From contig JAKMXF010000222.1 in the NCBI GenBank assembly GCA_024704765.1, positions 868,001 to 932,000 on the forward strand: a DNA stretch of 64,000 bases, in the 5' to 3' direction. A program made the position numbers and the translations under genes. This document shows positions 12,171 through 23,624 of this stretch, piece after piece. Each line of letters opens with the position of its first letter. The stretch's first letter is position 1. The notes below the pieces were generated by a model that saw only the letters and a list, made by a program, of their open reading frames with translations, made no database searches and was not told where the DNA came from. The stretch is from Oopsacas minuta. Taxonomy: Eukaryota; Porifera; Hexactinellida; Lyssacinosida; Leucopsacidae.

Positions 12171-13202
12171 CATAGCCCACTAAATATAAGGCCTAATAGT
12201 AAAAGTACCAGGGATGCAGTATTAGCTGAAAGCATATAAACACATGGTTTCTTAGATTAGATAAAGTGGATTTTGTGTGAATAAATAATATATTGCATAT
12301 TTACAGAACATCAGATTTTACACCAATTTATGCTAAAAATTCAGTGTCTAGTAAGGATATATTTAGCAAAATATTTTTTGTGTTCGATGCCTATAAGAAT
12401 TAAATATTGCATTTACCAACTCAAAGTGACTAAATGAAAATATCTATAGATACCTTCGTGCCAAACGTCAAACATTCTTCCATTCAAATGTTAGCTTGTT
12501 GTTGAGTTACGGTGAAGGCCATGGATAACAATTTTTTATGAATATTTAATCATAACGAAGTTATAGTGAAATCATATTTGCCAATTTTACTAAATACTCG
12601 ACTTCCTATACCCTGTAATACATTTTAATATGAAATAATTGGAAAGCATAGCGGAATCTTGAAATGACCATATATGGGAATCGTCACAATGGTGGGAGAT
12701 ATCATATCAAACTGTATCACAAGTCTAGGGGGAAGTCGGGTCAATAGGATAATTTGAGTATTCTGATTTTACCATAATATTAATGATTCTTCTTAGTATA
12801 TTTGAATATTCATAAAATTCGTCATCCATGGTCTCTATTGTAAGTCAACAACGACCCAAATTTTGAACGACAAAATTTTGACATTTCGGATAAAAGCAAT
12901 TATAGATTGTTATATTTATTCACTTTGAGTTGATAAATGCAATACTTAACCTTCTACGAGGCCTCAAGGAATGGTACAATTTAGTAAATAAGTGCTTACT
13001 AGCACATATTTTGACACACATCCGAAAATTCTAGCATTTATTGGTATAAAATTTGATGTTCTACATAAATGTGTAGCATTTACTCAGGCAAAATGCATCT
13101 TCTGCAATAAATAAACCATATATATATATGATTACAACTAATACTGCATCCCTGGTGTCAAAATTTCGAGTTACTGTTAGGTCTTATGTATAGTAGGCTA
13201 TG
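12171..13202. repeat. Long-inverted-repeat (fold-back) element, about 1 kb
   Basis: The two ends read inwards CATAGCCYACTA.ACATAAGRCC, then CCAGGGATGCAGTATTAG, then AGAACATCARATTTTAYACC and ATTGCATTTAYCAACTCAA on opposite strands. The arms cover about 12171-12440 and 12915-13202, and a core of about 475 bp lies between them. The arms have diverged at many sites and differ by small gaps, so the insertion is old. No coding capacity was recognised in the core and no target duplication was found. One end is similar to a sequence at 19342-19403. Confidence 0.8.
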
Positions 13203-14258
13203 GTAAAGGCTATTTATCCTAAATTGATTTATAATTGTATATTCTTAAGAGCTTAATGCTTGTTACCTATTTACTAATATTAAATTTACATCCTTAATCT
13301 AGAACTCGAAAAGGTTAGGACACTGACGAATATCCAACACATTTGATAAAATCACATATACCGTGATTCTAAGGTCCGGGATCACACGGTCACACGGAAA
13401 AATGTTCATAATATAGGCCAGTGGTCCGCGGGCCACTCGGTCTAAGGGGACTATGGCACCAAAGATATGTAATTTGGTTTAATAACTGGGTACTTGAAAT
13501 ATTTGAAGTGTTTAACAGGAATCCCGAGGAAATTTGAATTGCCAAACCGTTGGCAATAGAATTTTGGGATACGGTTAAATCAAACATATAAAAATTTATG
13601 CAATAGGAAATATTAAATCAAACTGGGACGCAAAGGCCATTACTTCAACAAATTTTTCTTTAATAAATAGTGAAATATTGAGCACATTTTGCGTTATCTG
13701 AAACAATAGTACGAGCATACAAGCACTGGCGCAGCCAATGTATGGCGAAGTGTGGCCTCGGCCACATTAATTGTATTCATGAGTCAAGAAGAACTACGTA
13801 TGAAACGATATCCCACCCTTGATTGGAGGCCGCAGAGCCCTGCCTCATCCTATATTTTTGTATCTATCATTTTTAAATGTTACCTAATAATATTTCAAAA
13901 TACTAAAATATTCTTACACGTACATTCGATTGGAAGGATTCTAATCTAGGTCACGCCAATATATTGGCTCTCGATACGCCAGTCCAAACAAGTTATATAG
14001 AATGTCTTTCTAAAGTCTCAAAAGATCTCTCTATAATTCTCTAACATTGTCTACTTTCAATTAAATAATAGACAACAAATTAATTAAACATTTTAACATT
14101 ATTAAATGAATGATTTCCTTGGTCAAGGCGCCAACTTTTATTCTATTGGAAAATGTTCGATTTGTACAAATTCCTTCAGAGACGAGCAAATACACTCATT
14201 TCACATGTGTCACTAAAGCGTTACATCTCATTTTGAGGTATTAAAAAGCATTCTGACG
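13203..14258. other. Intergenic DNA
   Basis: No gene was recognised. A short palindrome GTGGCCTCGGCCAC occurs near 13761, and a CACTGGCGCAGCC string just before it resembles a hAT terminus. No partner end or duplication was found. Confidence 0.4.
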
Positions 14259-14694
14259 TGCATGCAATACTCAATTGTAAATTTTTTGTGATTTTGTGGC
14301 ACTTTATTGTAAGATATTAATAATTTACAGTCCATACAGTGGTGGTCGGTTGGGGCATGGCCCTCCCCTGAGATTTTTCCAGATGGATAATATTGAGTTT
14401 TTAGCTAGATTCGATTGATGTGGGAACAGTGCAGGAAACAGTTGCTACTACTTTTGTAGGCATTATAATCCTTCAGAAATCATTATTATATGATTATCCA
14501 ATTTTTCTTTCTGGGTAATATCAAATCATCCTAGACTGGTGCATTCAGATATTTAAAATATAAATTTCAACAATAAATTATACATTTTGGATAATTAATG
14601 TATTGTATACATCGGTTTAACATACACCAAAAAAGCTCTAAGTTTGAAAGTGCCACAAATCACAAAGAGTTTACACTTGAGTATTGCTCGCAGG
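14259..14694. repeat. Inverted-repeat MITE, about 440 bp
   Basis: Arms of about 50-55 bp at 14259-14315 and 14646-14694 read GCAATACTCAAKTGTAAA then TTTGTGATTT.GTGGCACTTT on opposite strands. There is no coding content in between. The target duplication was not resolved, so the exact ends are uncertain. Confidence 0.7.
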
Positions 14695-15188
14695 TACGAC
14701 CATTGTACTAATTACTTTATGAAATTTAGGCCTATTTCTAGGCCCAATTTTGAATTTTTGTAGTCAAAATTTCAAAAAGATATTTACCTCTGTCTATGTA
14801 TGCACAATTAAAGTTATGGGGAAACCAATGGTACAAGGAGATAGAGAATCGTCAGGGCTTTCTACTGAACCTAGGTAATCCTGTAACTTCATAGTGACCG
14901 AGTTCATCCGCTTTAAGTGATGCATGTGAAAATTGATTATATTTGCTGGTGCCTTGATCAGTTTTTACGAATTGAAGATTTTCTAGTTCAAAAGATTACG
15001 TGGCAGCATGAAATACAAGTGTATATCTTCATAAAGTACTCTTAAGTTTTTATGCGTACTCATGTCAACTTACGGATCGGATTTATACTTCCGGTCAAGT
15101 TGAATTGGAAGGTTTCAATCGGATATGGTAATAATTTTCATAACACCGTATTATTTTCTTGGTAATAGATACATTGTCCAATATTACG
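14695..15188. other. Upstream region of CSTF1
   Basis: The presumed promoter and 5' region. No TATA or other core motif could be assigned with confidence. TTATTTTCTTGGTAATAG just before the coding frame resembles a polypyrimidine-AG splice acceptor, so a short upstream exon is possible. Confidence 0.4.
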
Positions 15189-16532
15189 ATGAAGCATGGT
15201 TTGAGAGGGACAGTTGAAATTTTACATAAACAAGAACATCTATACAGATTGATAATTAGTCAATTAAGATATGATGGATTCGATGAAGCTGCTAATACTA
15301 TTACTAAAGTAGTTTCTACTTATAATCAACATCTACCTTGCGCTCCTTCATCTAAACTCAGCCATCTGGTTAAATTGGGTTTGGAAAAAGAATCTGATAT
15401 TGGCCACGATATTGCCATTTCTAGTGGTACTCCTGTTGACCCTATACATAGTTCAAACTTATTTTACGATTCTTCTTCATGGCTCGATTTAGAAGTCACA
15501 AGTGATGACCAAATATCCTCAGGCCCTGTTTCTCAACATGAAACATCTTTTATTACAGTTCATAAAGGGCCTGCAACTGTTGCTGCATTTAGTTATGATG
15601 GCCAAATTGCTGCATCTGCCTCAGGGGACACATCTATTAAAGTTTTAGATGTCGATCGTATGCTAAATAAATTTCCAGGAATATCTTCTAGTGGAATGAA
15701 TTCTCAACAAGATCTTCACCCTGTAATTCGGACGCTTTATGATCATACCAGTACTATATACACTTTAGATTTTCACCCAAGACTTCCAGTTCTGGTTTCT
15801 GGAGGTCAGGATATGTTTATTAAAATGTTTGATTATTCTCGTCCTGCTACAAAAAAAGCATTCAAGTCAATCCAAGAACCTTGGCCTATCCATTGCATCA
15901 GATTTCATCCAGGAGGAGATTTCCTATTGGTATCGACGTTACACCCTGTTATTAGACTCTATGATATTCGGACTTTAGAATGCTTTGTAAGTTCCAGCGC
16001 CTATGATCATCACACTGGCCCAATAAATGAAGTATGTTGGTCTATTGATGGGAAAATGTATGCAAGTACCAGCGATGATGGTACTATTAAATTATGGGAT
16101 GGAGTATCTGCAAGGTGTATCAATACTTTTAAAAATGCTCATGGAGGAGCAGAAGTATGTTCTATCCAATTTTCAAAGAATAGTAAATATTTACTTAGTG
16201 GAGGAAGGGATGGAGCTGCGAATCTATGGGAATTAAACACTGGAAGAATACTAAATCACTACAGTGGTTGTACGCCATCTAAAAGAGCCATCTCAAAGGC
16301 GATTTTCAATCATAAAGAAGATTATGTTTTAATGGGAGATGAAAAACATCATGAAATATGTTGTTGGAATTCTAGAAACGCAGTCCAATTGGATTCGTTA
16401 CGTACTGGGCATAATAATATAGTTAGATATATAGTTCATAGTCCTACTAGTTCAGCATTTCTAACCTGTTCAGAAGATAATAGAGTTCGTTGTTGGTATC
16501 AAAAAGAACCATTTATTTCACACACAGTTTGA
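15189..16532 (+). CDS. CSTF1: Cleavage stimulation factor subunit 1 (CstF-50), 447 aa
   Basis: A nuclear WD40 protein of the CstF complex, which binds the GU-rich element downstream of cleavage sites in pre-mRNA 3'-end formation. The N-terminal region (LYRLIISQLRYDGFDEAAN, then CAPSSKLSHLVKLGLEKE) matches the CstF-50 homodimerisation domain. The rest is a WD40 propeller with strand ends near residues 154 (VLDVDR), 213 (MFDYSR), 257 (LYDIRT), 302 (LWDGVS), 345 (LWELNT), 392 (CWNSRN) and 435 (CWYQKE). Family hallmarks HPVIRTLYDH, AHGGAEVCSIQFSKNSKYLL and GHNNIVRYIVHSPT are present. The length is close to the human protein (431 aa). I chose ATG 15189, which leaves a normal N-terminus. The frame extends 10 codons upstream without an ATG. 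The gene has no intron in its coding part, and a TGA stop is followed by an ATTAAA signal 29 bp on. It is the only confident host gene in the window. Confidence 0.96.
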   Translation: MKHGLRGTVEILHKQEHLYRLIISQLRYDGFDEAANTITKVVSTYNQHLPCAPSSKLSHLVKLGLEKESDIGHDIAISSGTPVDPIHSSNLFYDSSSWLDLEVTSDDQISSGPVSQHETSFITVHKGPATVAAFSYDGQIAASASGDTSIKVLDVDRMLNKFPGISSSGMNSQQDLHPVIRTLYDHTSTIYTLDFHPRLPVLVSGGQDMFIKMFDYSRPATKKAFKSIQEPWPIHCIRFHPGGDFLLVSTLHPVIRLYDIRTLECFVSSSAYDHHTGPINEVCWSIDGKMYASTSDDGTIKLWDGVSARCINTFKNAHGGAEVCSIQFSKNSKYLLSGGRDGAANLWELNTGRILNHYSGCTPSKRAISKAIFNHKEDYVLMGDEKHHEICCWNSRNAVQLDSLRTGHNNIVRYIVHSPTSSAFLTCSEDNRVRCWYQKEPFISHTV

Positions 16533-16561
16533 ATTCTATTTTTTTGGGTATTGTATTAACT

Positions 16562-16567
16562 ATTAAA
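16562..16567 (+). promoter_or_regulatory. ATTAAA poly(A) signal of CSTF1
   Basis: ATTAAA, the common variant hexamer, lies about 30 bases after the CSTF1 stop codon. Confidence 0.6.
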
Positions 16568-16826
16568 GTATAAAACATTATTCGATTGCCAAAATTTATT
16601 GTTTGTCTGCCAATGAGGTCATAATAGTTATCGAGAGTTATCTAAAACAGTAGTTTTCATGCCATTTAGTTTTATGTAGACTTCTGACTTCGGAATCCCT
16701 TGTGCTTTCTTTACATACATTACTATAAACAATTTCGTTGCTTAATATCTCTTAATTATTAAAGTCAAGAAAGCCTCATCATTTGATAATTTATTTTACA
16801 ACCCCAGGTTATTGAATATATATATA

Positions 16827-16992
16827 TAGTAGAGTCTCGTTAATACGAAAACAGTTAAGGAGTAGAAATTTGTACACTTTATTAGTCCCCTTCGATGCCT
16901 TTTAAATTAAATTAGTTCAGATAATACGTACTTCGAATAAGAAGTACAAATTTTGGCAGTCCCCTTGTGTACGTACTAACGAGAGTCTACTG
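16827..16992. mobile_element. Short pogo/Tigger-like MITE
   Basis: The left end reads TAGTAGAGTCTCGTTAATACG. The right end, read inwards, is CAGTAGACTCTCGTTAGTACG. CAGTAGAGTCTCGTTA-type ends are known from pogo/Tigger elements, which duplicate TA. Here the flanks are (TA)n, so the exact borders are ambiguous. There is no coding content. Confidence 0.7.
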
Positions 16993-17242
16993 ATATATAT
17001 ACACTTATTTATTTATGATCTTTTTATCATAACTGAATTACTATATACGCTAGGGCGTGAGGTTTCATAAATATGGAGCATATCAATTGATGTTTAACAA
17101 TAAAATCTGCATACATACATACATCCAGTAACCCATGTTAATGATTCTCTTTGGTCATGCATTCATGAATTCTAGATGAACTTTTAAGATGTCAACACAG
17201 AGTTGTGTATTCTGATTAAGTTATGGTCTATTAATCTATCAG

Positions 17243-18548
17243 CAGTAGCGGCGCAAGGATAAATTCTTTGGGATCGAGCTCCCTCGTAATATTGAAGAGC
17301 CCCTGTCGAGTCCCTCCGTAATTTTGAAAAGGCGATAAAAATTAGAAATTTGTGACCAACAGTTCGAACTTGCTTCGACTTTATTGTATTTTTTTTAAAT
17401 GAATAGAGTTATTAAAGTACACTCGAACCTCTCTTATCTGGACCTCCGAGATACGGGTACCTCACTCATTGGAATTGATAAATCTAGATGTTCTAACGGT
17501 TTTAGTTACAAAGAAACGTATGAAGTACAAGTAAAGACAGCTCTATTGTAAGGAAATTTACTGAAAATGGTCAAATTCATATCAATCCTTTTGAAAAAAT
17601 GGTGCCGGTTGCATCTCGATATTTATCCTATATATATTATAATTGGATCTCCCATACAGTTAATTTTATTTCTCAGATCCGAACAAATTATCACTTCCGG
17701 GCAGTGCTGCTAAGTGAATTCAGAAAAATTTACGGAGATTGCCCGAAAAATTTACGTAGACACCAAATTTTTTACGGAGTATTTTTAAATCCCTTAATGA
17801 CCCCCAACAGCTCTTAATTTGCTTTTACAAATGCCACTAGCTAACAACTTTTTATTAATAATCCTTGATAAATATTGATATATGGACGCTTTCGCGTTTG
17901 TAACAATAAGCTATAATCACTATCAGCATGCAACAAAGTATCAAAGGACTATTTTATATGATCGTACATACTTTGAGAAATTAATCCGTACATTTCCGAG
18001 GTATGTACAAACGTTGAGGAATTTTGAATATTGACCTTCATCGTTAACAAAAAGTATTGCACGTACATGTAACTCGCTAGAAATACGTGGAAATAAGTCT
18101 TCATATGTAGATACGTAGATAGCAGTCAAATTTACGGAGACTTGGCGGGCATCCTCCGGTCCGGCAGTCCTTGGATAAGAGAGGTTCGAGTGTACATGGT
18201 TTGGTAGAATTTGTTTTTCTAGATAGCTAGTTTAGCAAATATTCCGCCTTAATTCTGTTTCTTGCTCTGTTTATGAGTCACCTGTTATACTATACTTTGA
18301 ATATTTTTGCTTAGTTCACGTATAATACTACATTAATTTTGTAACAACTCAATTATGTCTTTGGATGGCTATTTGCCAAAGCTCGATAAGCAACTTTCAT
18401 CCAAAGCACCTAGGTACAAATCTTTCCAGCAGTTAGAAGGCGAATAAGTTGAGTAATTTAATAATACTTATCCCGTGCGACCTTTGCCCCCGAAAAAAGC
18501 TTCACCAGGCCCAACCCCTCCGTTCTCCAAATCCTGGGGCCGCCTCTG
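17243..18548. mobile_element. Non-autonomous hAT element (split by a MITE)
   Basis: The left end CAGTAGCGGCGCAAGGAT and the inverted right end CAGAGGCGGCCCCAGGAT match at 14 of 18 positions. The flanking 8-mers TCTATCAG (17235-17242) and CCTATCAG (18549-18556) differ at one base, consistent with an aged hAT duplication. Without the nested insertion the element would be about 530 bp. No transposase was seen, so it depended on an enzyme from elsewhere. Confidence 0.8.
17420..18192. mobile_element. Pogo-like MITE nested in the hAT element
   Basis: The inverted ends CACTCGAACCTCTCTTATC match perfectly for 19 bp at both ends. TA is duplicated at 17418-17419 and 18193-18194. Length 773 bp. Open frames inside are short and without motifs. 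The ends resemble Tigger/pogo families, but the superfamily call rests only on the ends and the TA. Confidence 0.85.
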
Positions 18549-18556
18549 CCTATCAG

Positions 18557-19340
18557 ATTCCTTATATATATTTGAGCTATAGTAAAGTATATGTTTATAC
18601 TTCAAAAAACCGATACACTCATTCGAAAAGGTGAGTTTTAATTAATCAAAAAAGGCCTTCTCAAAGATAGAAATCTACATACCAAAAATTTCCAGCCGAC
18701 GGACTGAGATTGCAGCTAAGGCATTAGGTCTTATTTCTATCAACACAATTATTATCCTTGTCCTAAAGTGGTGAAACTATGTTTAATCATATGATGAATC
18801 ATGTAGATTGAGATTGGAAAATATTAATATTGTAACCTCCATACTCGATTACCACAGTCAAATAGTATAAATTTCTGAAAATACGATAACTGCATTTTCC
18901 TGAAATAAACGCCTGTGCGCTTTCTCTTTCCGTAGGCATTTTATTGCATAATGGTTTTTTCATTTTGTTGCATAGTCAGACAAAGCGTGAATTTGATCAA
19001 ATAAGGAGCCTTTTTCTGTCCCCGGCGCTTACTCAAGCCTAGGGGCCTAATTGGGTTGGGGGAGGAGCAGAGGTCCTAGCTTCCTTATAGCCAATTGACC
19101 TCTTGACCAAACTATACTTTATGATGCACAATTTGTGAAAATAGTCAATATTGTACCTGTATTTCTAATCTTTGGACCACGACTCTGTGCATTTATGTGG
19201 TGTGAGTAATGTTTGACAAAATGAAAAGTTTGTAGTTATAATTATTGAGGTACCGAATTTGTCTATATTATGCTGGATGTTAACAATAATTAATTAGCGT
19301 GAAAATTTATTGGTCAGTTCATAAACAATAATATCTATTA
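18557..19340. other. Intergenic DNA
   Basis: No gene was seen. A GC-rich patch near 19020-19080 (CCCCGGCGC, GGGGGAGGAGCAGAGG) stands out from its AT-rich surroundings and may be a transposon end, but no partner was found. Confidence 0.4.
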
Positions 19341-19341
19341 C

Positions 19342-19403
19342 CATAGCCTACTCTACATAAGGTCTAACAGTAATACGTGGATTTTGGACCAGGGATGGGT
19401 TAC
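19342..19403 (+). repeat. Relative of the 12171-13202 fold-back terminus
   Basis: CCATAGCCTACTCTACATAAG, GTCTAACAGTAA and, further on, ACCAGGGATG occur in the same order and spacing class as in the ends of the 12171-13202 element. It lies about 260 bp upstream of a THAP-domain frame, so it may be the end of a transposon that encoded it. Confidence 0.65.
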
Positions 19404-19660
19404 CCGCGATGTAAGTAATCTTTACCAGGATGTGTTTGAAGATGAAATTATTAATTACCCATAATGACTAAATTCATTAGTAAACATATAAAATTATATA
19501 TAAACAACACAAAATGATTAAATATTCTCCATAACATATATTTACATTCTCGAAAAATATATTTGCATTCATTTTGTGTTATTTTCCTGTGGCTTATTTG
19601 GCACACATCCTTCTTGACGCTTTCCTAAACGTTATATAGCATGCTAGCTACCTCAAGATC

Positions 19661-20056
19661 ATGCCCATCACGTGTTCTGCACCAAGTTGTACAAGTAACT
19701 ATATCCCGAAAGACAGAATACCTGTAATCGCGATGCCATAGAAGCCTGATGAAGTGAGACATGCTAGGCTACGAACTCTACACAGAGATGATATAGACGA
19801 ACTAAAAGTTGTGTACGTGTGCTCCAAACATTTTAGAGAGGATGAAGTCAAGACCACACACAGAGTGCCGAAGGATAAGTTATCGAGAGATACCCGCAAC
19901 CGTCCAAAGCTGATGGAGCTGTACCAATTATACTACGGGGAAGTCTCTTACTATTCAACTCACCCCTCCGTCAAACGTAGCCGTTTCTTTCTAGAGAACA
20001 AGGATGGCAAACTTCTCAATAAAGCTGTTTCACTCACTCTAGAGTCAGGAGTGTAA
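19661..20056 (+). pseudogene. THAP-domain gene fragment with a premature stop
   Basis: The ATG at 19661 begins MPITCSAPSC, the first Cys pair of a THAP zinc finger. A TAG at 19739-19741 interrupts the frame after 26 codons. The same frame then continues through VVYVCSKHF, giving the C-x2-H pair, and VPKDKL, where THAP domains usually have an AVP-type motif. The conserved Trp between the ligand pairs is not visible and an Arg-rich stretch takes its place. THAP domains bind DNA and occur both in P-type transposases and in host regulators. Downstream of the domain the frame (to 20056) has no known motif. Transposon origin is favoured by the nearby repeat end, but a host pseudogene cannot be excluded. 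Confidence 0.75.
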
Positions 20057-21893
20057 GAGAAGGAGAAGTTCAAGATTCGCAGTTCAAAGACTTAAAAGAA
20101 AAGTTACCTTTTCTTTCAATTGATAATATATGGTCTACAGGGTATCCGAACGAAAATTCATTAGTTTTTATGCGTGCTCGTATCGAAAATTGCAAGATTG
20201 AAGTGAATATGTACATATCAATAGAATTTGACTCGTCCATTAGCTCGTTTCATAATGGTGAACATTTCCCAATTCCTAATGTAACTCTATGTGATATTCG
20301 ACAACTTGAATTGGTTTTTAGTAATATTTCTGCTTTATCAACTGCATGCACTACCTCAAAGGTTATTCCCAATAGTTCAGATAACATATCTCATATTGCA
20401 TCTGCTGAAAGCCATATCCAACCGGTCATTGATAACATGTACGATTCTGAATGTGGTGATGATTTAATTCCTTACCCTGAAGTTTCTAGGCTCCAATCTG
20501 TTCATTGCCAGTTCTAGGACAGTCTTGTCCCAAAATATCATGTACTGACGCAGATGTTGTCCCTCAAAACACATCTCATCTCTCCAACAGCCTATCATCC
20601 TCTTCCGAGCATGTCTTGCATATCTCTTTCTCATTTCAATATATTACAGAAGTTATATCGGTTTTCTTTTGGTCTTGAAAACGAGTTCTTTACGTATCAT
20701 AAGCAATCTACATGAGCGTTTTCTTCAGAACAAAGGTATGTCATTATACAAATGGATGCAATTCACGTGTAATCAGATATTTCTTATAAAGGAGGAAGAT
20801 TGTTTGCTTCTAATCTAGATACAGATGATCCTACCATGACTATCTTGGCTAATATGATATCTACGTAGATTGTATTTTAAGTGGTCGTGTATCGTCCGTG
20901 TAGTTCCATGTGTTTCTGTATCTGCTGAGAAGATATTCAACACTATAATATATTGTATTCGTGATGTAGAAGATTGTGGCTCATTCGTCGAAATTATCTC
21001 CACCGACGACTATCCCATTGACGCGAAACTTATCAAATTGTTCTCTCTTAATCATAAACTGGAGACCGGAGTGGCACATCCCCATAGTGGGTTATTTTGG
21101 GTAAATATATCCAGTAGGCTATAAATTCAACAATTTTTATTATTTTCCCCTAAATTTTTCGCTACTGGGATTTTAGCTAAAGACCAGTTTTTTTTGGTAT
21201 GTCAGATTTGAGAATGAGTCAGCACTTGAAAATTAGGACGTCATATTTAATATCCAAGTATATTCAAATTAATTTCAATTTTTATATTTCATGACCATAT
21301 AGGATATCCATAATAGTTTCTTGTCTTAATAACGAATACTAGTAAATAGGCAATGTATTACTCGCTGAAGAATCGTATCCCAATTTTGCATGATCCATAA
21401 TATTGTGATTCGGATATGTTGTATAGGAATGTGATATGTTATGTCAACTACAAAATACATACATTTTTGAACTTAAATTGGCGTATATCGAATTATTTTA
21501 CATAAATTATAGTCATACAAAGCTGTAAAATTTAACTTACACTTCATGAAGTAAGTCAAATGTTTCTGGATACTAAACAGGGCAATCGAAATGCTAAAGT
21601 AGATAGTCTGTCATGCATGTAATATCCTGAATAGTGCGAGAAATTGTGAGACACTTTTGTCCACAACTAAATATGTCCGCATTATTTATATTATATATCC
21701 TATAATTATGCTGTATCATCATAAAGTTTAAGTAGAGAAAATTAATGAAAATTCACATAAATTGCGTATGAGCTGTCAAAGTTACATTAGAACTACACCC
21801 AGTATAAGTTTGGTTGTATTTTGAAGATTGAAGTATATTTATAGGAATTTTAGTTAGATGAACAAAAAATATGATTTTAAAGGCTCGAAAAAT
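20057..21893. other. Region downstream of the THAP fragment
   Basis: A 115-codon plus-strand frame (20170-20517, ATG start) and an 84-codon frame (20870-21124) follow the THAP fragment in the same direction. Neither has a motif I recognise. They could be decayed later parts of the same THAP-containing gene. From about 21130 to 21893 nothing was recognised. Confidence 0.3.
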
Positions 21894-22149
21894 ATATTTT
21901 TGCATATTTATCATACCATAATATTATCACCCACCCCCTTTTTTCCGATGATTTGTAATGCACTACCTTTTTGATCTATTGTAGAATATGATTCAACTAT
22001 GTTATATAAGTATATTAAACATGGATTATCTTTCTTAGACTCAAATATGGGCATTCTTTCTCTTGGTATTAGGGTTTTAAAGAATTAATCCAGGTCTCGC
22101 CTCTTCTCCTGTTACTGATCGCAAACATTTAGTGACTAATTGAATATTA

Positions 22150-23478
22150 GGGCGTTCAGTAAGTCTTGCGGGTCATGATATATCTTAGGAATTAGTCAAG
22201 TAATATATCTAACTTTCATATTTTATAAGCTCATATAGTTAAACTCCATATACTGAAAGTTTCAAGCTTATTCAATACAAATTATGAATTTTTGAGATAG
22301 TTACGTGTAGTCAATTTATACCCACTGTTGAATTTATGGCTTCTAAGGATGATAATTTCAACCTCAAATGGCGAGCTTTACATAGAGTTTCGTACAATAC
22401 TCAAGATCCAGCCCGTACAGATCTTCAGCAAGTTACAGGAGATATTGTGCGTAGGTTGCCTTTCCAGGTCTACTATAGAGTGATGGGCTGCCCGTTTTAG
22501 ATCTGGTGATGCTGATGTCACAGATTTGCCTCGATCTGGAAGACCGCTATCCGCCACCACTTCAGAGAATATCGCACTCATTGAAAGTATGGTCATGGAA
22601 GACAAGTGCATTACTGTCAATCAGTTAGAACAAAGTATGGAGATTTCATCGGGAGCGATTCATACAATTCTGACGACTGTGCTTGGCTACCGATCGATTT
22701 GTGGGAAATGGGTCTCGTATAAGCTCAGTGAGAATCAAAGGTTGGAACGACTGAATATTGCTAAGAAACTCTTGGAACTTATGAGAACTGCGATTATAGA
22801 CGCCTAACAGAGATTATTACTGGTGACGAGACGTGGGTGCACTATTCAACACCATATAGCAAGTATAAGAAGCGATCATGAGTGAGGGGCGACGAACAAC
22901 CAGCAAAAATTCCTAGGCCCGACTTCAGAAAACCTGAGATTATGTATACCATCTTCTTCAGTAGTCATGGGATTGTCTTGCAATTACCTTGTGAGAGTGG
23001 CAAGACTGTTACTGCTATTTTCTTTACAGGGCAAGTGCTTCCAAATTTGATAAAAAATATAGAAAAGTACCGCCCGAAAACCGGAACTCGAGGAATTAAG
23101 ATTTTAATTGATAACGCCAGTTCCCATACAGCTAAGCTCACCAAAAATTTCTTGGATGTAGAAGGGTTAGAATTACTTCCCCATCCACCATACTCACCAG
23201 ACCTAGCTCCGTGTGATTTTTGGCTATTCCCTAAGCTTAAAATCTACCTTCAAGGCAAAGATTTTAACACATTACAAGCACTCGGAACTGGCCCGTACCA
23301 GTACTTCAAATCCATCCCCGATGAAGAGTACAGAAATGTGTTTTACAAGTGGGTGGAAAGGTTAAAACTTTGTGTATCTGCAGGAGGAGATTACTTTGAA
23401 TAAATAATATAGTGAATTAGTGTGTATAGTGTTTGTATCATATTCTATAATTTCACCAGCAAGACTTATTGAACGATC
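22150..23478 (+). mobile_element. Mariner element, copy 1
   Basis: The left end GGGCGTTCAGTAAGTCTTGC and the inverted right end GATCGTTCAATAAGTCTTGC match over most of their length. TA flanks both ends (22148-22149 and 23479-23480). Length 1329 bp. The element sits in the left arm of the inverted-repeat transposon 21894-24568, so it inserted later. A second, truncated copy lies at about 49960-51114 in the opposite orientation. Confidence 0.93.
22336..23403 (+). pseudogene. Mariner DD34D transposase, three shared lesions
   Basis: The start ATG is at 22336 (MASKDDNFNLKWRAL). The DNA-binding region includes LPRSGRPLSATTSENI and ISSGAIHTIL. The catalytic blocks are TGDETWVHY, ILIDNASSHTAK and PPYSPDLAPCDFW, with 34 residues between the second and third Asp, so this is a mariner DD34D enzyme. 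The gene is broken. TGA appears where the helix-turn-helix should have a Trp (E-TGA before A-A-R-F), one base is missing near 22780 just before the ENCDYRRLTEI block, and TGA replaces Trp near 22879 (KRS-TGA-VRGDE). The C-terminus (CVSAGGDYFE) is complete. The same three lesions occur in the copy at 49957-50928. Confidence 0.92.
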
Positions 23479-23624
23479 TAGTAGCAATTTCAACAGCTTG
23501 TGTATGGCATTGGTATGCTCGAATTTCTAATGGAGTACGTACACTATTAATTGTATTTATTTTGAGAGGTATTTTGTAAAAGGCGGTTCTGTGATAAAAG
23601 ATGTTTCCAAATCATTCTGTCCAC

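Noticed and set aside
13735-13765. CACTGGCGCAGCC string as a hAT terminus
   Set aside because: No partner end or 8-bp duplication was found within a few kilobases.
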